From Bugula neritina (Eukaryota; Bryozoa; Gymnolaemata; Cheilostomatida; Bugulidae): 64,000 bases of DNA. Of the stretch, positions 29,767 through 40,100 are shown one piece after another. The notes beneath the pieces were generated by a model. It was not told where the DNA came from and made no database searches. It was given only the letters and a program-made list of their open reading frames with translations. Location: positions 7,429,251 to 7,493,250 of the forward strand of contig OZ037773.1 of NCBI GenBank assembly GCA_964035545.1, given 5' to 3'. The translations under genes were made by a program, and so were the position numbers. Each line of letters starts with the position of its first letter. Position 1 is the first letter of the stretch.

Positions 29767-30429
29767 CTAAAACAAAAATGACCCTGTGAACAAGTTTAGC
29801 AAGACTGAAATCCTCGTCTTAATCACCCATTCAGAATACTGAAATAATGATAATAATGATAGCACAGCTCCATAAAATTTGAAAAAAAAGAACATCTTCG
29901 TGCTTTTATGCTGCCTTCATTTTTATTTATTAAATTTTTATGTCCACTTTTAATAGCCAGTAAACTGAAATATGAATTTTTCATTGGATTTTTTAGCATG
30001 CTTCAAGTTTAAAAATAATGAGCAAAATTCATGTCAAATAATTATAAATGTCATATTAATAATAATTAATATTATACTCGACACAATACTTTTAGAATAG
30101 AATAATAGAATAAAAATAGTAAAATACAAAACAATAGTAACTTTATTATAAAGTAAAAGTCTAGTAGTAGTAACTAGTAACTGTAAGTCTCATACTCTTC
30201 TTTGCAGTATCAGTCATACTCATACTGTTTGAGTTTCAGTTTGTTACACTTACAGTCAGTGTTACACTGTTGCAGTTACTCATTTAGTGATTTACTGGTA
30301 CTGTTAGACTTAAGCTTACTGTCAGAGTTTCAATTTTTTTAATATTAAACACTAATTTCAAAGAAAGCAGCAGTAACAAAAATACACATACATATAATTA
30401 CAATTAACCATCAAAGAATAAAAATACAC

Positions 30430-30749
30430 TTACAGTTACAGTCAATGCGATTTTCTCTTTCAACACTGTGACTATAGCTTGTATGCCTGAAGCGCTTTCT
30501 CTTTCTTATACGTAAATATAAAAAATAAATTCTGCAGCGAAACACCTTGTACAAATTGTAGTACGTTTTAGCTTCGTACACCACATAGATATACCGATGG
30601 TTGATTTTTGTGTTCAGTCTATAAATGTTCTGCTGATAGTTGTTTTCCAAAAGTAGGCGTGTATTTCCGCTATCCGATAGGGTTGAAAGAAGAACCACGG
30701 AATCACTGAATTTAGACTAGTGTTAATTTCTATAGTTACTAAACTGCAG
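30430..30749. promoter_or_regulatory. Probable shared (bidirectional) promoter region of ARID4 and GMF
   Basis: ARID4 reads left and GMF reads right from here. A plus-strand leader exon of GMF appears to end at 30749 with a GTGAGT donor. A minus-strand donor-like sequence for ARID4 lies near 30430. The block is less AT-rich than its flanks and has no TATA box. Positions of the start sites are inference. Confidence 0.4.
30690..30749 (+). other. GMF: Probable GMF non-coding first exon
   Basis: ACTAAACTGCAG followed by the donor GTGAGT at 30750. The matching acceptor TTTTTTCAG ends at 35939, just before the exon holding the GMF ATG. The 5' end is arbitrary. Confidence 0.45.
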
Positions 30750-31037
30750 GTGAGTATCAATTTTATAGATTCGTAGCATATTTATGAATATGTCACCATC
30801 AACCTCCACTATAATTTTTATTTTTGTTACTGGTGCAATACATAATTGAGTAATTCAAGCGTATATTGATATTCAATAAAATAAAGTAAATTAATAAATA
30901 ATAAATATAATAATAATTAGTTTATAATTTGAATTGAAATAAAAATTATAATATTGATAAAATATAGAATTAAATATTAATTGAGTAAGTATTTAATTTT
31001 GTATTTTATTATAATTTAAAATATATTTGTTATTAAT

Positions 31038-31269
31038 TGTTCGGTGTTCATGTAAACATTTATTTCTAATTTGTTATTTTATTATTTTACTATTTTTTGT
31101 CATAATCTTAATAATTAATTGTATCACTTATTGTAATAGTTTTAGTATTTTCGTGTATATATATTGTGGTAATAAATCACGGCTTCGGCCTCTTACGTTT
31201 ATCAACTAACTCGAGCACGTTCTGTCTTTTCACGATAGCTGAAATAATATCACAAATCAACATAAAACA
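31038..31269 (+). repeat. 5' LTR
   Basis: 232 bases, TG...CA ends. Contains AATAAA near 31171 followed by the GGCTTCGGCC block also present in the solo LTR at 13006. Confidence 0.95.
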
Positions 31270-31287
31270 TGGTGCCCCGAGTCTAAT
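31270..31287 (+). other. Primer-binding site of the retrotransposon
   Basis: TGGTGCCCCGAGTC directly abuts the 5' LTR. The TGG complements the CCA tail of a tRNA. I do not assign the tRNA. Confidence 0.8.
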
Positions 31288-31313
31288 TATTATTAATATT
31301 ACACTGAAATAAC

Positions 31314-34300
31314 ATGGAGCAATTACTAGCGCCAAAACCATTAGCAGATGGACCGAATTTACCTGAGGAATGGAAGATTTTTAAACGTGACTTCGGACTT
31401 TTTTTAACGGCCACATCGAAAGATACAGCCGAAGGCAAAGTGAAAACTGCATACCTACTTAGAACTATCGGTCGCCGAGGCAACCAAATATACGACTCTT
31501 TCAACTGGACTGACAACAATGACAAAACTGACTATGACAAAGTTGTGACGCAGTTTGATGACTACTGCAAACCAAGAATAAACTTAGTGGCTAAGACTCA
31601 CTCACTACTGACTTGTAAGCAAGGAAATAGAACTATTGACGAATTTTTGACTGAACTACATACCATTGCAGGACTATGTGACTTAAAAGACATGTACAAC
31701 CGACTGATACTACAGGCACTGATACTGGGAATTGAAAGTGACAAGATTAGAAAGAAACTGTTTGACTTGACTGACTTTGACAAAGCAATTGAACTCTGCA
31801 GACGAGAAGAAGCATCGGCTATTGACTACAAGACTATGACTAAGGATAACACATATGGACTCGAACAAGTGAACTTGGTAAAACATAGACCTCCGACTCA
31901 TCAATATCACTCTAATGACACTCGTAACACTGATAAACACAGAGGACAACTTTCACACACTCACTCTCAGCCCAACGTCAGAAAATCAGTTGGTGCTTCT
32001 AGGTGTGGAAACTGTGGAGGCAATCACCCACCTCGAGCATGCCCAGCATATGGGAAACAGTGCAATCATTGCAAGAAATTTAACCACTTTGCTGCATACT
32101 GCAGGTCACGCATGCATCATTATCGCGACTCAACCGAAACAGCCAATCAAGTCACCTGGAATTACTCTTCAGACAGTGACTCTCAACATGTAAGTACTAT
32201 CTCCACTACTGTACGAGATCGTAAATTATTAGCGATGCTCACTGCTAAGCAAGCAGATACTATTTATGACATTGAATTCCAACTTGACACTGGTGCATCA
32301 TGCAATACTTTGAATACGATCGACTACGACAAGCTAGGTAGACCGAAACTTACACCGACTGATACTGTACTAACTTTATATGACCAGAGCAAGTGTGCAC
32401 CACTAGGGTGGACACGGATACAGATACTAAACAAGCAAGGATGTTACACTACATTAAAATTCCTAGTTGTGGAAACCACCCAACATAGCTTGCTGTCATG
32501 GAAATCATGTTTGCACCTGGATTTATTACAAATGCCCAGCACCAAAAGCGAGAATGTAAACTTTGCCACTACTGACCCAGACCTTCAGACTTTACTGACT
32601 AACTTTGATGACATATTTACCGGACTTGGAAAGTTTGAACAGGAATATAGGATAGAGCTAAGACCTGAAGCTGTACCAGTGCAAGTCCGACCGCGGAAGG
32701 TGCCCTTGTCGATGAAATCAGATCTCATCAAGACTATTCTTGAACTAGAACAACGTCAAATTATCGCTAAGGTAGAAGCACCTACAGACTGGATAAGCCA
32801 TCTACAACCAGTGCGCAAGCCTAATGGAAAGATACGCATCTGCATAGATCCGCAAAATCTCAATCAAGCAATTAAACGAAACCACGCTGTCATGCCAACA
32901 TTGGAAGATGTTTTGCCACAACTCAACGGTGCCAAGTTTTTCTCCTTGTGTGACGCCAAAGAAGGTTTCTATCAAATTCCCCTAGCTGAGGAATCTACAG
33001 ACTTGACAACTTTCTGGACTCCCATAGGAAAGTACAAGTACCTAAGGCTACCCTTTGGAATTGCATCAGCGCCGGAGGAGTTTCAGAGAAGGCTCACGGA
33101 AAATCTTGCTGGTCTTGATGGCATCACCATAGTTGCAGATGACATCCTAATTTTTGGAAGCACAAGGAAAGAGCATGATAGAAACCTTGAAGCGCTCTTC
33201 AAACGTGCTCGACAGACAGGACTGAGACTGAACAAGGAAAAATCCCGCTTCCTTCAGGACGAACTACCTTACATTGGACACATACTGACAACTAATGGAC
33301 TTAAACCAGATCCTAACAAAGTAAAAGCCATTCTTAAGATGAAACCTCCCTCATCTCCACAGGGAGTAAAACGATTCCTTGGTCACATCACATACATGTC
33401 AAAATTTATTAGCAACCTAGCATCGGAATCTGAACCATTACGACGTTTACTGACACAAGACAATGCTCAAGACTTTCACTGGACTGACGACCAAATGAAC
33501 GCTTTTAATAGACTGAAGACCTTACTAACTGACTCAGAAACTCTACAATACTTTGACTGCAACAAGCCAGTAACTATACAAACTGACGCTTCAAATGCTG
33601 GTGTGGGTGCAACACTCATGCAAGGAGGCAAGCCTGTAGCATATGCATCTCGCAGTTTAACAAAATCGGAACAGAACTATGTGCCACTAGAGCTTGAGTG
33701 CCTTGCCATAGTGTTTGGCACTGAACGCTTTGACCAGTATATCTTTGGTCACCATGCTGTCACTATCCAAACTGACCACAAACCCCTTGTATCTATTTTC
33801 AGGAAATCCATTCATAAGGCATCTCGGAGGTTGCAGGCTATGCTTCTTCACTTACAAAGATACCCCAACATTAAGGTAACTTGGCAAAAGGGTGCTGAAC
33901 AGATCACGGCTGACTTACTCTCAAGAGACTCATACTTTGACTCCCCCAACTATCAACAACTACCAGAACACATTTTTCACATTGACTCTCAAAATAATGA
34001 TGCTCCTGTTTGTGACGACTTAATTGACAACATTAGGACTGCTACTGCACAGGACAATGAACTTATGACACTGACAAACCTTATTAAACATGACTGGAAC
34101 ATTGCCAACTGCACAACTCACGACAAGTACAAACACTTTCAGGACGAACTATCTATTGACAATGGCATTGTTTACAAAGGACTACGAGCCATTATTCCAA
34201 AGACACTCCAGAGAAAGTTTCTCCAACTACTTCACACCGGCCATAATGGGATTAACTCCACACTAAGACGTGCCCGCCACACAGTGTTTTGGCTTGGCAT

Positions 34301-35264
34301 CACCAATGACATCAAAAACAATATTGCTAACTGTCGACAATGTCAACTGGATGCTCCCCGGCAACAGAAGGAAACACTTTTACTCCACACAGTTCCCCAA
34401 CAACCCTGGACCAAAGTAGGAATTGACTTGTTTGAATACAATCACACTCACTACATTACTATTGTTGACTATACGACTGACTACCTTGAATATGACCGAC
34501 TGGACAACCAAACAGCAGAGGCTGTTATCAACTCCATAAAGCGCTGTTTTGGACGCCTGGGAATACCCAGACAGGTTCACACTGACAACGGACCACAGTT
34601 TACCTCGCACCAGTTTTCCACTTTCAGCCAATCATGGAATTTCACACACACCACCAGCTCTCCATATCATCCTCAGTCCAATGGGAAGGCAGAGTCTGCT
34701 GTGAAGATAGCCAAACGTATACTCCGCAGATGTGAAGAGCCCGAACTTGCGTTACTGGAACATCTCAACACCACCAAAGAAGGCCTGACGGCCAGCCCAA
34801 TTCAGCAACTTATCGGAAGACCCACCAGGTCAGTACTCCCACAAGTTCGGCCAGAAACAGAGAACAACCAAGGTTGGTGGGAAAAGCAGGGCCGCAATGA
34901 AAAACTGCAGCAGAGATGCAATGACGGTGCAAGAGATTTGGCAGTGCTGAAAGAAGGGCAACCAGTTTTGGTTCGAGACTGGAGTCAGCACCGGAGAAAA
35001 TGGCAGGAGGCGCAAATTAACAAACAATTGAGTAGCAGAGCCTATGCCATACAACTTAACAACAACCTCTTTCGGAGAAACCGGCGAGACATCAGACCAC
35101 TCGTCACGGAGCCAGCGAGTCCTGAGACACCAAAGGATCCTAAACAAAACGCTAGTAGTACCCAGGTTGACACCACCGAGAGCGCCAATCATAGCGACAA
35201 TCTAAGACGTTCAACCAGAGAACGGAAGCCACCTAGTTGGATGGCAGACTATGTGCCCTCTTAA
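31314..35264 (+). CDS. Gag-pol polyprotein of the LTR retrotransposon
   Basis: Single open frame of 1316 residues with no frameshift between gag and pol. In order: an N-terminal gag part; two zinc knuckles from residue 231 (C-x2-C-x3-H-x4-C, then C-x2-C-x4-H-x4-C); an aspartic protease with DTGAS at about 324; reverse transcriptase with LPFGIAS at about 579 and VADD at about 607 in place of the usual YxDD; RNase H with TDAS at about 756 and TDHKPL at about 820; integrase with an HHCC finger (HTGHNG at about 974 to CRQCQ at about 1006) and a D,D-35-E core (GIDLF about 1036, DNGPQF about 1091, SNGKAES about 1122). The order PR-RT-RH-IN defines Ty3/gypsy. The fused frame and low complexity suggest a Mag-like lineage, which is inference. 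No env-like frame follows. All catalytic motifs look intact. Confidence 0.97.
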   Translation: MEQLLAPKPLADGPNLPEEWKIFKRDFGLFLTATSKDTAEGKVKTAYLLRTIGRRGNQIYDSFNWTDNNDKTDYDKVVTQFDDYCKPRINLVAKTHSLLTCKQGNRTIDEFLTELHTIAGLCDLKDMYNRLILQALILGIESDKIRKKLFDLTDFDKAIELCRREEASAIDYKTMTKDNTYGLEQVNLVKHRPPTHQYHSNDTRNTDKHRGQLSHTHSQPNVRKSVGASRCGNCGGNHPPRACPAYGKQCNHCKKFNHFAAYCRSRMHHYRDSTETANQVTWNYSSDSDSQHVSTISTTVRDRKLLAMLTAKQADTIYDIEFQLDTGASCNTLNTIDYDKLGRPKLTPTDTVLTLYDQSKCAPLGWTRIQILNKQGCYTTLKFLVVETTQHSLLSWKSCLHLDLLQMPSTKSENVNFATTDPDLQTLLTNFDDIFTGLGKFEQEYRIELRPEAVPVQVRPRKVPLSMKSDLIKTILELEQRQIIAKVEAPTDWISHLQPVRKPNGKIRICIDPQNLNQAIKRNHAVMPTLEDVLPQLNGAKFFSLCDAKEGFYQIPLAEESTDLTTFWTPIGKYKYLRLPFGIASAPEEFQRRLTENLAGLDGITIVADDILIFGSTRKEHDRNLEALFKRARQTGLRLNKEKSRFLQDELPYIGHILTTNGLKPDPNKVKAILKMKPPSSPQGVKRFLGHITYMSKFISNLASESEPLRRLLTQDNAQDFHWTDDQMNAFNRLKTLLTDSETLQYFDCNKPVTIQTDASNAGVGATLMQGGKPVAYASRSLTKSEQNYVPLELECLAIVFGTERFDQYIFGHHAVTIQTDHKPLVSIFRKSIHKASRRLQAMLLHLQRYPNIKVTWQKGAEQITADLLSRDSYFDSPNYQQLPEHIFHIDSQNNDAPVCDDLIDNIRTATAQDNELMTLTNLIKHDWNIANCTTHDKYKHFQDELSIDNGIVYKGLRAIIPKTLQRKFLQLLHTGHNGINSTLRRARHTVFWLGITNDIKNNIANCRQCQLDAPRQQKETLLLHTVPQQPWTKVGIDLFEYNHTHYITIVDYTTDYLEYDRLDNQTAEAVINSIKRCFGRLGIPRQVHTDNGPQFTSHQFSTFSQSWNFTHTTSSPYHPQSNGKAESAVKIAKRILRRCEEPELALLEHLNTTKEGLTASPIQQLIGRPTRSVLPQVRPETENNQGWWEKQGRNEKLQQRCNDGARDLAVLKEGQPVLVRDWSQHRRKWQEAQINKQLSSRAYAIQLNNNLFRRNRRDIRPLVTEPASPETPKDPKQNASSTQVDTTESANHSDNLRRSTRERKPPSWMADYVPS

Positions 35265-35297
35265 AACAATCATATCTAAATAGCTTTTTTCTATTCT

Positions 35298-35305
35298 GTG
35301 GGAGA
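35298..35305 (+). other. Polypurine tract of the retrotransposon
   Basis: GTGGGAGA immediately before the 3' LTR. It is short and contains one T, so the assignment rests mainly on position. Confidence 0.55.
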
Positions 35306-35537
35306 TGTTCGGTGTTCATGTAAACATTTATTTCTAATTTGTTATTTTATTATTTTACTATTTTTTGTCATAATCTTAATAATTAATTGTATCACTTATT
35401 GTAATAGTTTTAGTATTTTCGTGTATATATATTGTGGTAATAAATCACGGCTTCGGCCTCTTACGTTTATCAACTAACTCGAGCACGTTCTGTCTTTTCA
35501 CGATAGCTGAAATAATATCACAAATCAACATAAAACA
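35306..35537 (+). repeat. 3' LTR
   Basis: 232 bases; I found no difference from the 5' LTR. Followed by the TTAAT target duplication. Confidence 0.95.
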
Positions 35538-35992
35538 TTAATAATTTAAATTATAATTATAATATAAATGTTTATATAAATAATATTTATAATAATTTTA
35601 CTATAAACTTATCATTTATATTATAATATTTATTATAATCATAATTTTGATAATATAAATATGTTTTATCCTCAAGCTCAGGATTTTCTACTTGAAATCC
35701 AATTTTGTACATTAATTTATTTAATAGCTTTTTGCTTTCTTATTTATTTATTATAAAATATAGAATAGCTATTGTTTTCCTTCATAATCCACTTTTAAAT
35801 TAAATTAAATGTTTATAGCTTTATGAGTTTATTTTTTCTAAATTTTTAAAAAAGTTCAAAATAGACTGTTGCAGTGGTATACAATATATAGATATTTGAA
35901 ATAATGTTATAAAACTAATATCTTTTATGTTTTTTTCAGGTCTACTTGTTTTTCTAAAAGAATTCTAGAGAATATACTTTGAACAAGACATT

Positions 35993-38669
35993 ATGGTAGG
36001 TTTTCTTTTATCTCTGCAAAAAAAAAAACTCATACAAGTCGCTATCCCTGTGAGAAACCCCTAATGGAAAGGGTATTTGTTAAAGCAGGCTAAGGACTTA
36101 TTTAAATGAGGCACAGGAGCAATTATGACCGGATGCTCTTCCTAACATCATCAATGGTCTTTGTCTGGGCTTGAACCCATGACCTCGTGTTTACTAGGCA
36201 AGCCCCTAGACCGGCTGCTCCCTACAGTTTTATTCATAATATATTAGAATGCAAGACTGTTGGAATTGCCTTTTAAGAGGCAATAATGGTTAGCTTATCT
36301 ACATTTGTTTTCCATTTTTTCAATTTATTGAGCATTTTAAATAATTACTCCATTTAATGATCGTCAACATTCAGGTAAATAGTTAATGTAGGTTAATGAT
36401 TTATGTATGTAGTCAAATCTGCGTTCTGTCGTATTGCAATAGATGTGGGGTTTGTTTTTTAAATTCAAATTCAGCTCCAATAGCTTCTCATACTTAATAA
36501 GAAATAAGAATAGTTATATTAGCCTGTTATAATGTTTTATACTGTTATATGATGGTGTGACACAGCGTGACATTCTGTGACAGTGCTTGCTTTATCTAAG
36601 CAAGATATTTTCTTTATTTACTTTTTCAGGAAATTTGTACTGTGGACCCAGAACTTAAGACGTTGTTGACAAAGTTTCGCTTTAGAAAATCCGAGACCAA
36701 CGCTGCAATAATTAGTGAGTATTTACGTGGAGCAACTGTCCAAGTCCACTAAAATCTAAATACTGAGTTTGAGCTGACAGTTCAAAACTCATGGAAGTTT
36801 ATAGTCACTATCCGTGTGAGAAAACCCTTGATGGAAAGGGTTTTTGTTAAAGTGGGCTAAGGACTTATTTAAATGAGGCACAGGAGCAATTATGACTGGA
36901 TGCTCTTCCTAACATCACCAATGGCCTTTGTCATGACCTTGTGTTTACTAGGCACAGGCTCTAACCCCTAGACCACGGCTGCTCAATTAGACATCAATCA
37001 CAGACCACTATTCCAATGAAGTTTGCTTGTATTTTGCTGCAAAATTACTTGTAATGGTGAATATTTAATAGATAAACCAGCAGTGAGCTGTTAGTGCAAT
37101 GAACTGGTGAGATATTTCCAGTGAAGCAAACAAACAAACAAAACCTGCACTACTGTATTGTCTAGTGATTAAACTAATGACATGAGTTATCCCCCTTGTA
37201 CAGATTTACCACCGGTAATGGCCTGAAGAGAATTTAATTTGTTTTGCCTTACAGTGCATTTGAACATTCGCACCAGCTTTTCTCAATGCACCATATGCAG
37301 CATAGCGGAATTGAACCAACATTAATAGTTTGACCACCTCAGCCAGGGCAGCATTTAAACACAAGGCCACTCTTAATAAATATGTGTTACATGTGAGAGT
37401 GTTGGCTATATTTACTATTGTTAGATTGGGTGTATTTCATGAGAAGACAACTCATAAAATTTATGGCATATTGTATTTTTTATTTAATTTGAACATGTTC
37501 TTTTAATATTCACTTTTTTGCTACAGCTAATGTGCTGTTATTATTTTTGCAGTGAAAATAAACAAGGATGATCTTACTGTGGTTTTAGAAGAAGAGCTAG
37601 AGGTATATAATATGTACTTACAATACATACTTACTTACTGTGATCTTGATATACTAGTCTTTGACCTATTTCTAAGTATTTATGTTTGCATTATACACTA
37701 ACAAAATTTCTACTGTAAGTGTTACTTGATGAGTTCACCTCAAGTTTCTAACCTGCAACAGTGCAAATATTAGTAACTCATATATAGACTGGTTTAGTTT
37801 ATGGTTGTAAACTGAGCTTATATCACTGCATTTCCAAGCTTCATATTATGCCATTATGGAAATAGATTTTTATTCGATGTTTGAAAGCAGTTGCATCGAA
37901 TAAAACCACAACCATAAGTTCATCGGTACTGGCATCCATTTACATAACCCGAAGCAACGGAAACGAAGCGTACATGTCTGAAAACCTGCAAGCAGGTGTA
38001 GTTAGTATAGAATACAAAAAGTAACAGACATACATATTGTACGATATTCTAGGACTGTGACTTGGACGAGGTCAAGGATAATCTCTCCGAGCATCAGCCG
38101 AGGTATCTTGTCTACAGTTTCAAACAGACTCATTCGGATGGCAGAATCTCCTTTCCTCTTTGCTTTGTGTACATTAGTCCAGAAGGTATAGTATAAGTAC
38201 ATTACTGGAGAAAATGGTCTTTACAGTGCTGTAACAGCAGTAAACAATTATATGTAGTGGTGTGACACACACATATTTCATTTCAGGTTGCAAACCAGAG
38301 CAACACATGATGTATGCTGGTAGTAAAACAGAACTGGTTAAAGAAACTGGAATGACTAAGGTATGTTTCCAAAGCATTATACAAAATGCTGCACATTTTT
38401 CATTTATAAGTTGTGTCGGCCAGCCTTTTCGATACAAATCATTTCTATCATGGGTTCTCACAAGGATAGGGACTATAAACTTGTGTGAGCAAGTTGCATG
38501 AGAATATATCAGAAATAACAGGTATTGCTATTGATACTATGATGATATGTTATAGTTGTCTCCCCTATTTAATGTGCTCAAATTGATGTGGTCTCAGGTG
38601 TTTGAACTGAGGAGCCTAGAAGAGCTGACTGAGGAGTGGCTGGTTGCAAGCATAAAAAGGTTGTACTAA
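35993..38669 (+). CDS. GMF: Glia maturation factor (ADF-homology protein)
   Basis: Coding exons: 35993-35995 (ATG only, in the leader exon 35940-35995), 36630-36714, 37553-37602, 38053-38185, 38287-38360, 38598-38669. All are GT-AG and in phase: 417 nt, 138 residues, against 142 in mammalian GMFB. Motifs: KFRFRKSETNAAIIMKI near the start, VVLEEELE, QPRYLVYSFK, FPLCFVYISPEGCKPEQ, MMYAGSKTELV, and LTEEWLVASIKRLY at the end. It is one ADF-H domain. GMF proteins bind Arp2/3 and cause debranching of actin networks in the cytosol; they are not growth factors despite the name. Head-to-head with ARID4. The first intron holds the LTR retrotransposon and introns 2 and 3 each hold a SINE. No missing key segment. 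Confidence 0.94.
36040..36225 (-). mobile_element. tRNA-derived SINE, family 1
   Basis: On the minus strand: tRNA-like head with A box (CCGGTCTAGGGGCTTG) and B box (GGGTTCAAGCC), then ACAAAGACCATTGATGATGT, the CCGGTCATAATTGCTCCTGT core and a GGGTTTCTCA tail. Lies in the GMF intron after the ATG exon, antisense to the gene. Confidence 0.85.
36797..36985 (-). mobile_element. tRNA-derived SINE, family 1
   Basis: Close relative of the copy at 36040 in the same orientation, about 570 bases away in the next GMF intron. Has a short internal deletion in the B-box region (CCTTTGTCATGACC on the plus strand). Confidence 0.85.
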
Positions 38670-40100
38670 ATCTTCAAAATATACTCTCCTGCTGCTCGTA
38701 TCCCGTCAAGATGACTGAAGCAATTTTCCTACCCACATATTCATGGGGAGATAATATATGCAGGATTGTTTATCTTGATATTTTAGCAAACATAATACTC
38801 TTCAGTTCCACAGCTATTTAATGATTGATGTATGATGGATGGTTTGGATACCATCTAGTTGCTCACACTCGATATTGGTGCACAGTGTTTGTTTTAGCCT
38901 CAAGAGGAAGTAATGTTAGCCTTAGATGTATAATCATCTACATTCAATGATGTCTAAGGTTCTTAAATTTCTTAACGAATTACTGTTGGTAACTTTCAGT
39001 ATATTTCGAGCTCATTTCCATTTGCTGCATTCTAACTGCACCATTCCTTAGAGAAGGTCTTGCCATGCTATATCATCATCTCACTGATCGTTTATCAGTT
39101 TTTATATTTATACTATTATTTCCGTTTTGTGAGAATAGCCCTTTATTCTAAAATGTTATATCATTTAAAAATATTTTATCATTTTAAATATCAAGAAAAA
39201 ATACATGTTCCCAAGCTTCTGGGCAAAAATGTACTTGAGTTTTTTTTAATACAAAAAGGAGTAATTATTTCCAAGTATAGCATGCTTTTAATTTTGATTT
39301 TTTGCTTGTCCATCATAGATTAAAACATAAAAATGGTTTTGTAAAACCTTTCTTCAGCCGCTTGGCATACAGTAAGTTGTAATTGTATATGTCATCAATG
39401 TTGCGAATTGCGATGCATTTAGTGCATGTATAGAGATTAGGTCTGCATACGACATTTTTTGGCATGTTGCGTTACGGGATCAACAGCGAAAAGCAAAACC
39501 TCAACAAATGTCTATATATTATTAGTATAGCTTGTATCAAACTTGGTGAACTTTTCGAAAAGTAATGCTGTGCCAAATGAATCATGCATATTTCTAACCA
39601 TCAAGGTCAAAGTTGAAACTTTCAAGTCAGCTCAGTGATTGGGTGATTCGTTGCAGTAGCTAAGAATAACATACAGTGAAAGTCAGCATTAATTACTATT
39701 AATTAGTTTTATAATACAACTGACTTCACGGCTGACTGGAAACATCATCAGTATATGAGCACAGAATTTATCACAATCCAAGATTGTTTGAGCTTACAAC
39801 CCACAGACAGCATGTAGATCATAGCCATGGTATATACATATGGACATTTCAACACTGCATAAATAAAATGTGTCAGTTAAGAGCCATAACTATTAATTGT
39901 GGTTTCCTATTGCATTACCATTTGAACTATGCTTTATAAAATGCTTTTATACTTGCTGTAGAGTTTGCTGTAAAATTAGGTCTGAGTTTTCGAAAATATT
40001 TTACTCCATTATGTACAGTCTTTAAAAATTTTGAAAGGTGTTTTATCGCTAGTTTAGTTATTGCTTCCAGTTTCATAATTCTAAATAAAATAACTATTCT
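38670..40100. other. GMF 3' flank, no further gene seen
   Basis: AT-rich. Small open frames at 38636-38821 and 39060-39323 lack features of coding sequence; the first overlaps the GMF stop. Confidence 0.5.

Larger units (their letters stand above)
31038..35537 (+). mobile_element. Ty3/gypsy-type LTR retrotransposon, complete and young
   Basis: 4.5-kb element with 232-bp direct LTRs (31038-31269, 35306-35537) that I read as identical. LTRs begin TGTTCGG and end AAAACA. Both flanks have TTAAT (31033-31037 and 35538-35542), a 5-bp target duplication. The primer-binding site starts TGGTGCCCCGAG at 31270. A purine stretch GTGGGAGA precedes the 3' LTR. One intact gag-pol frame fills the interior. 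It lies in the first intron of GMF, same strand. Identical LTRs imply very recent insertion and a possibly polymorphic or active copy. Confidence 0.96.

Noticed and set aside
30411-30698. 95-residue minus-strand frame upstream of ARID4
   Set aside because: Does not connect to ARID4 in phase and has no family features; the region is better read as a promoter and leader.
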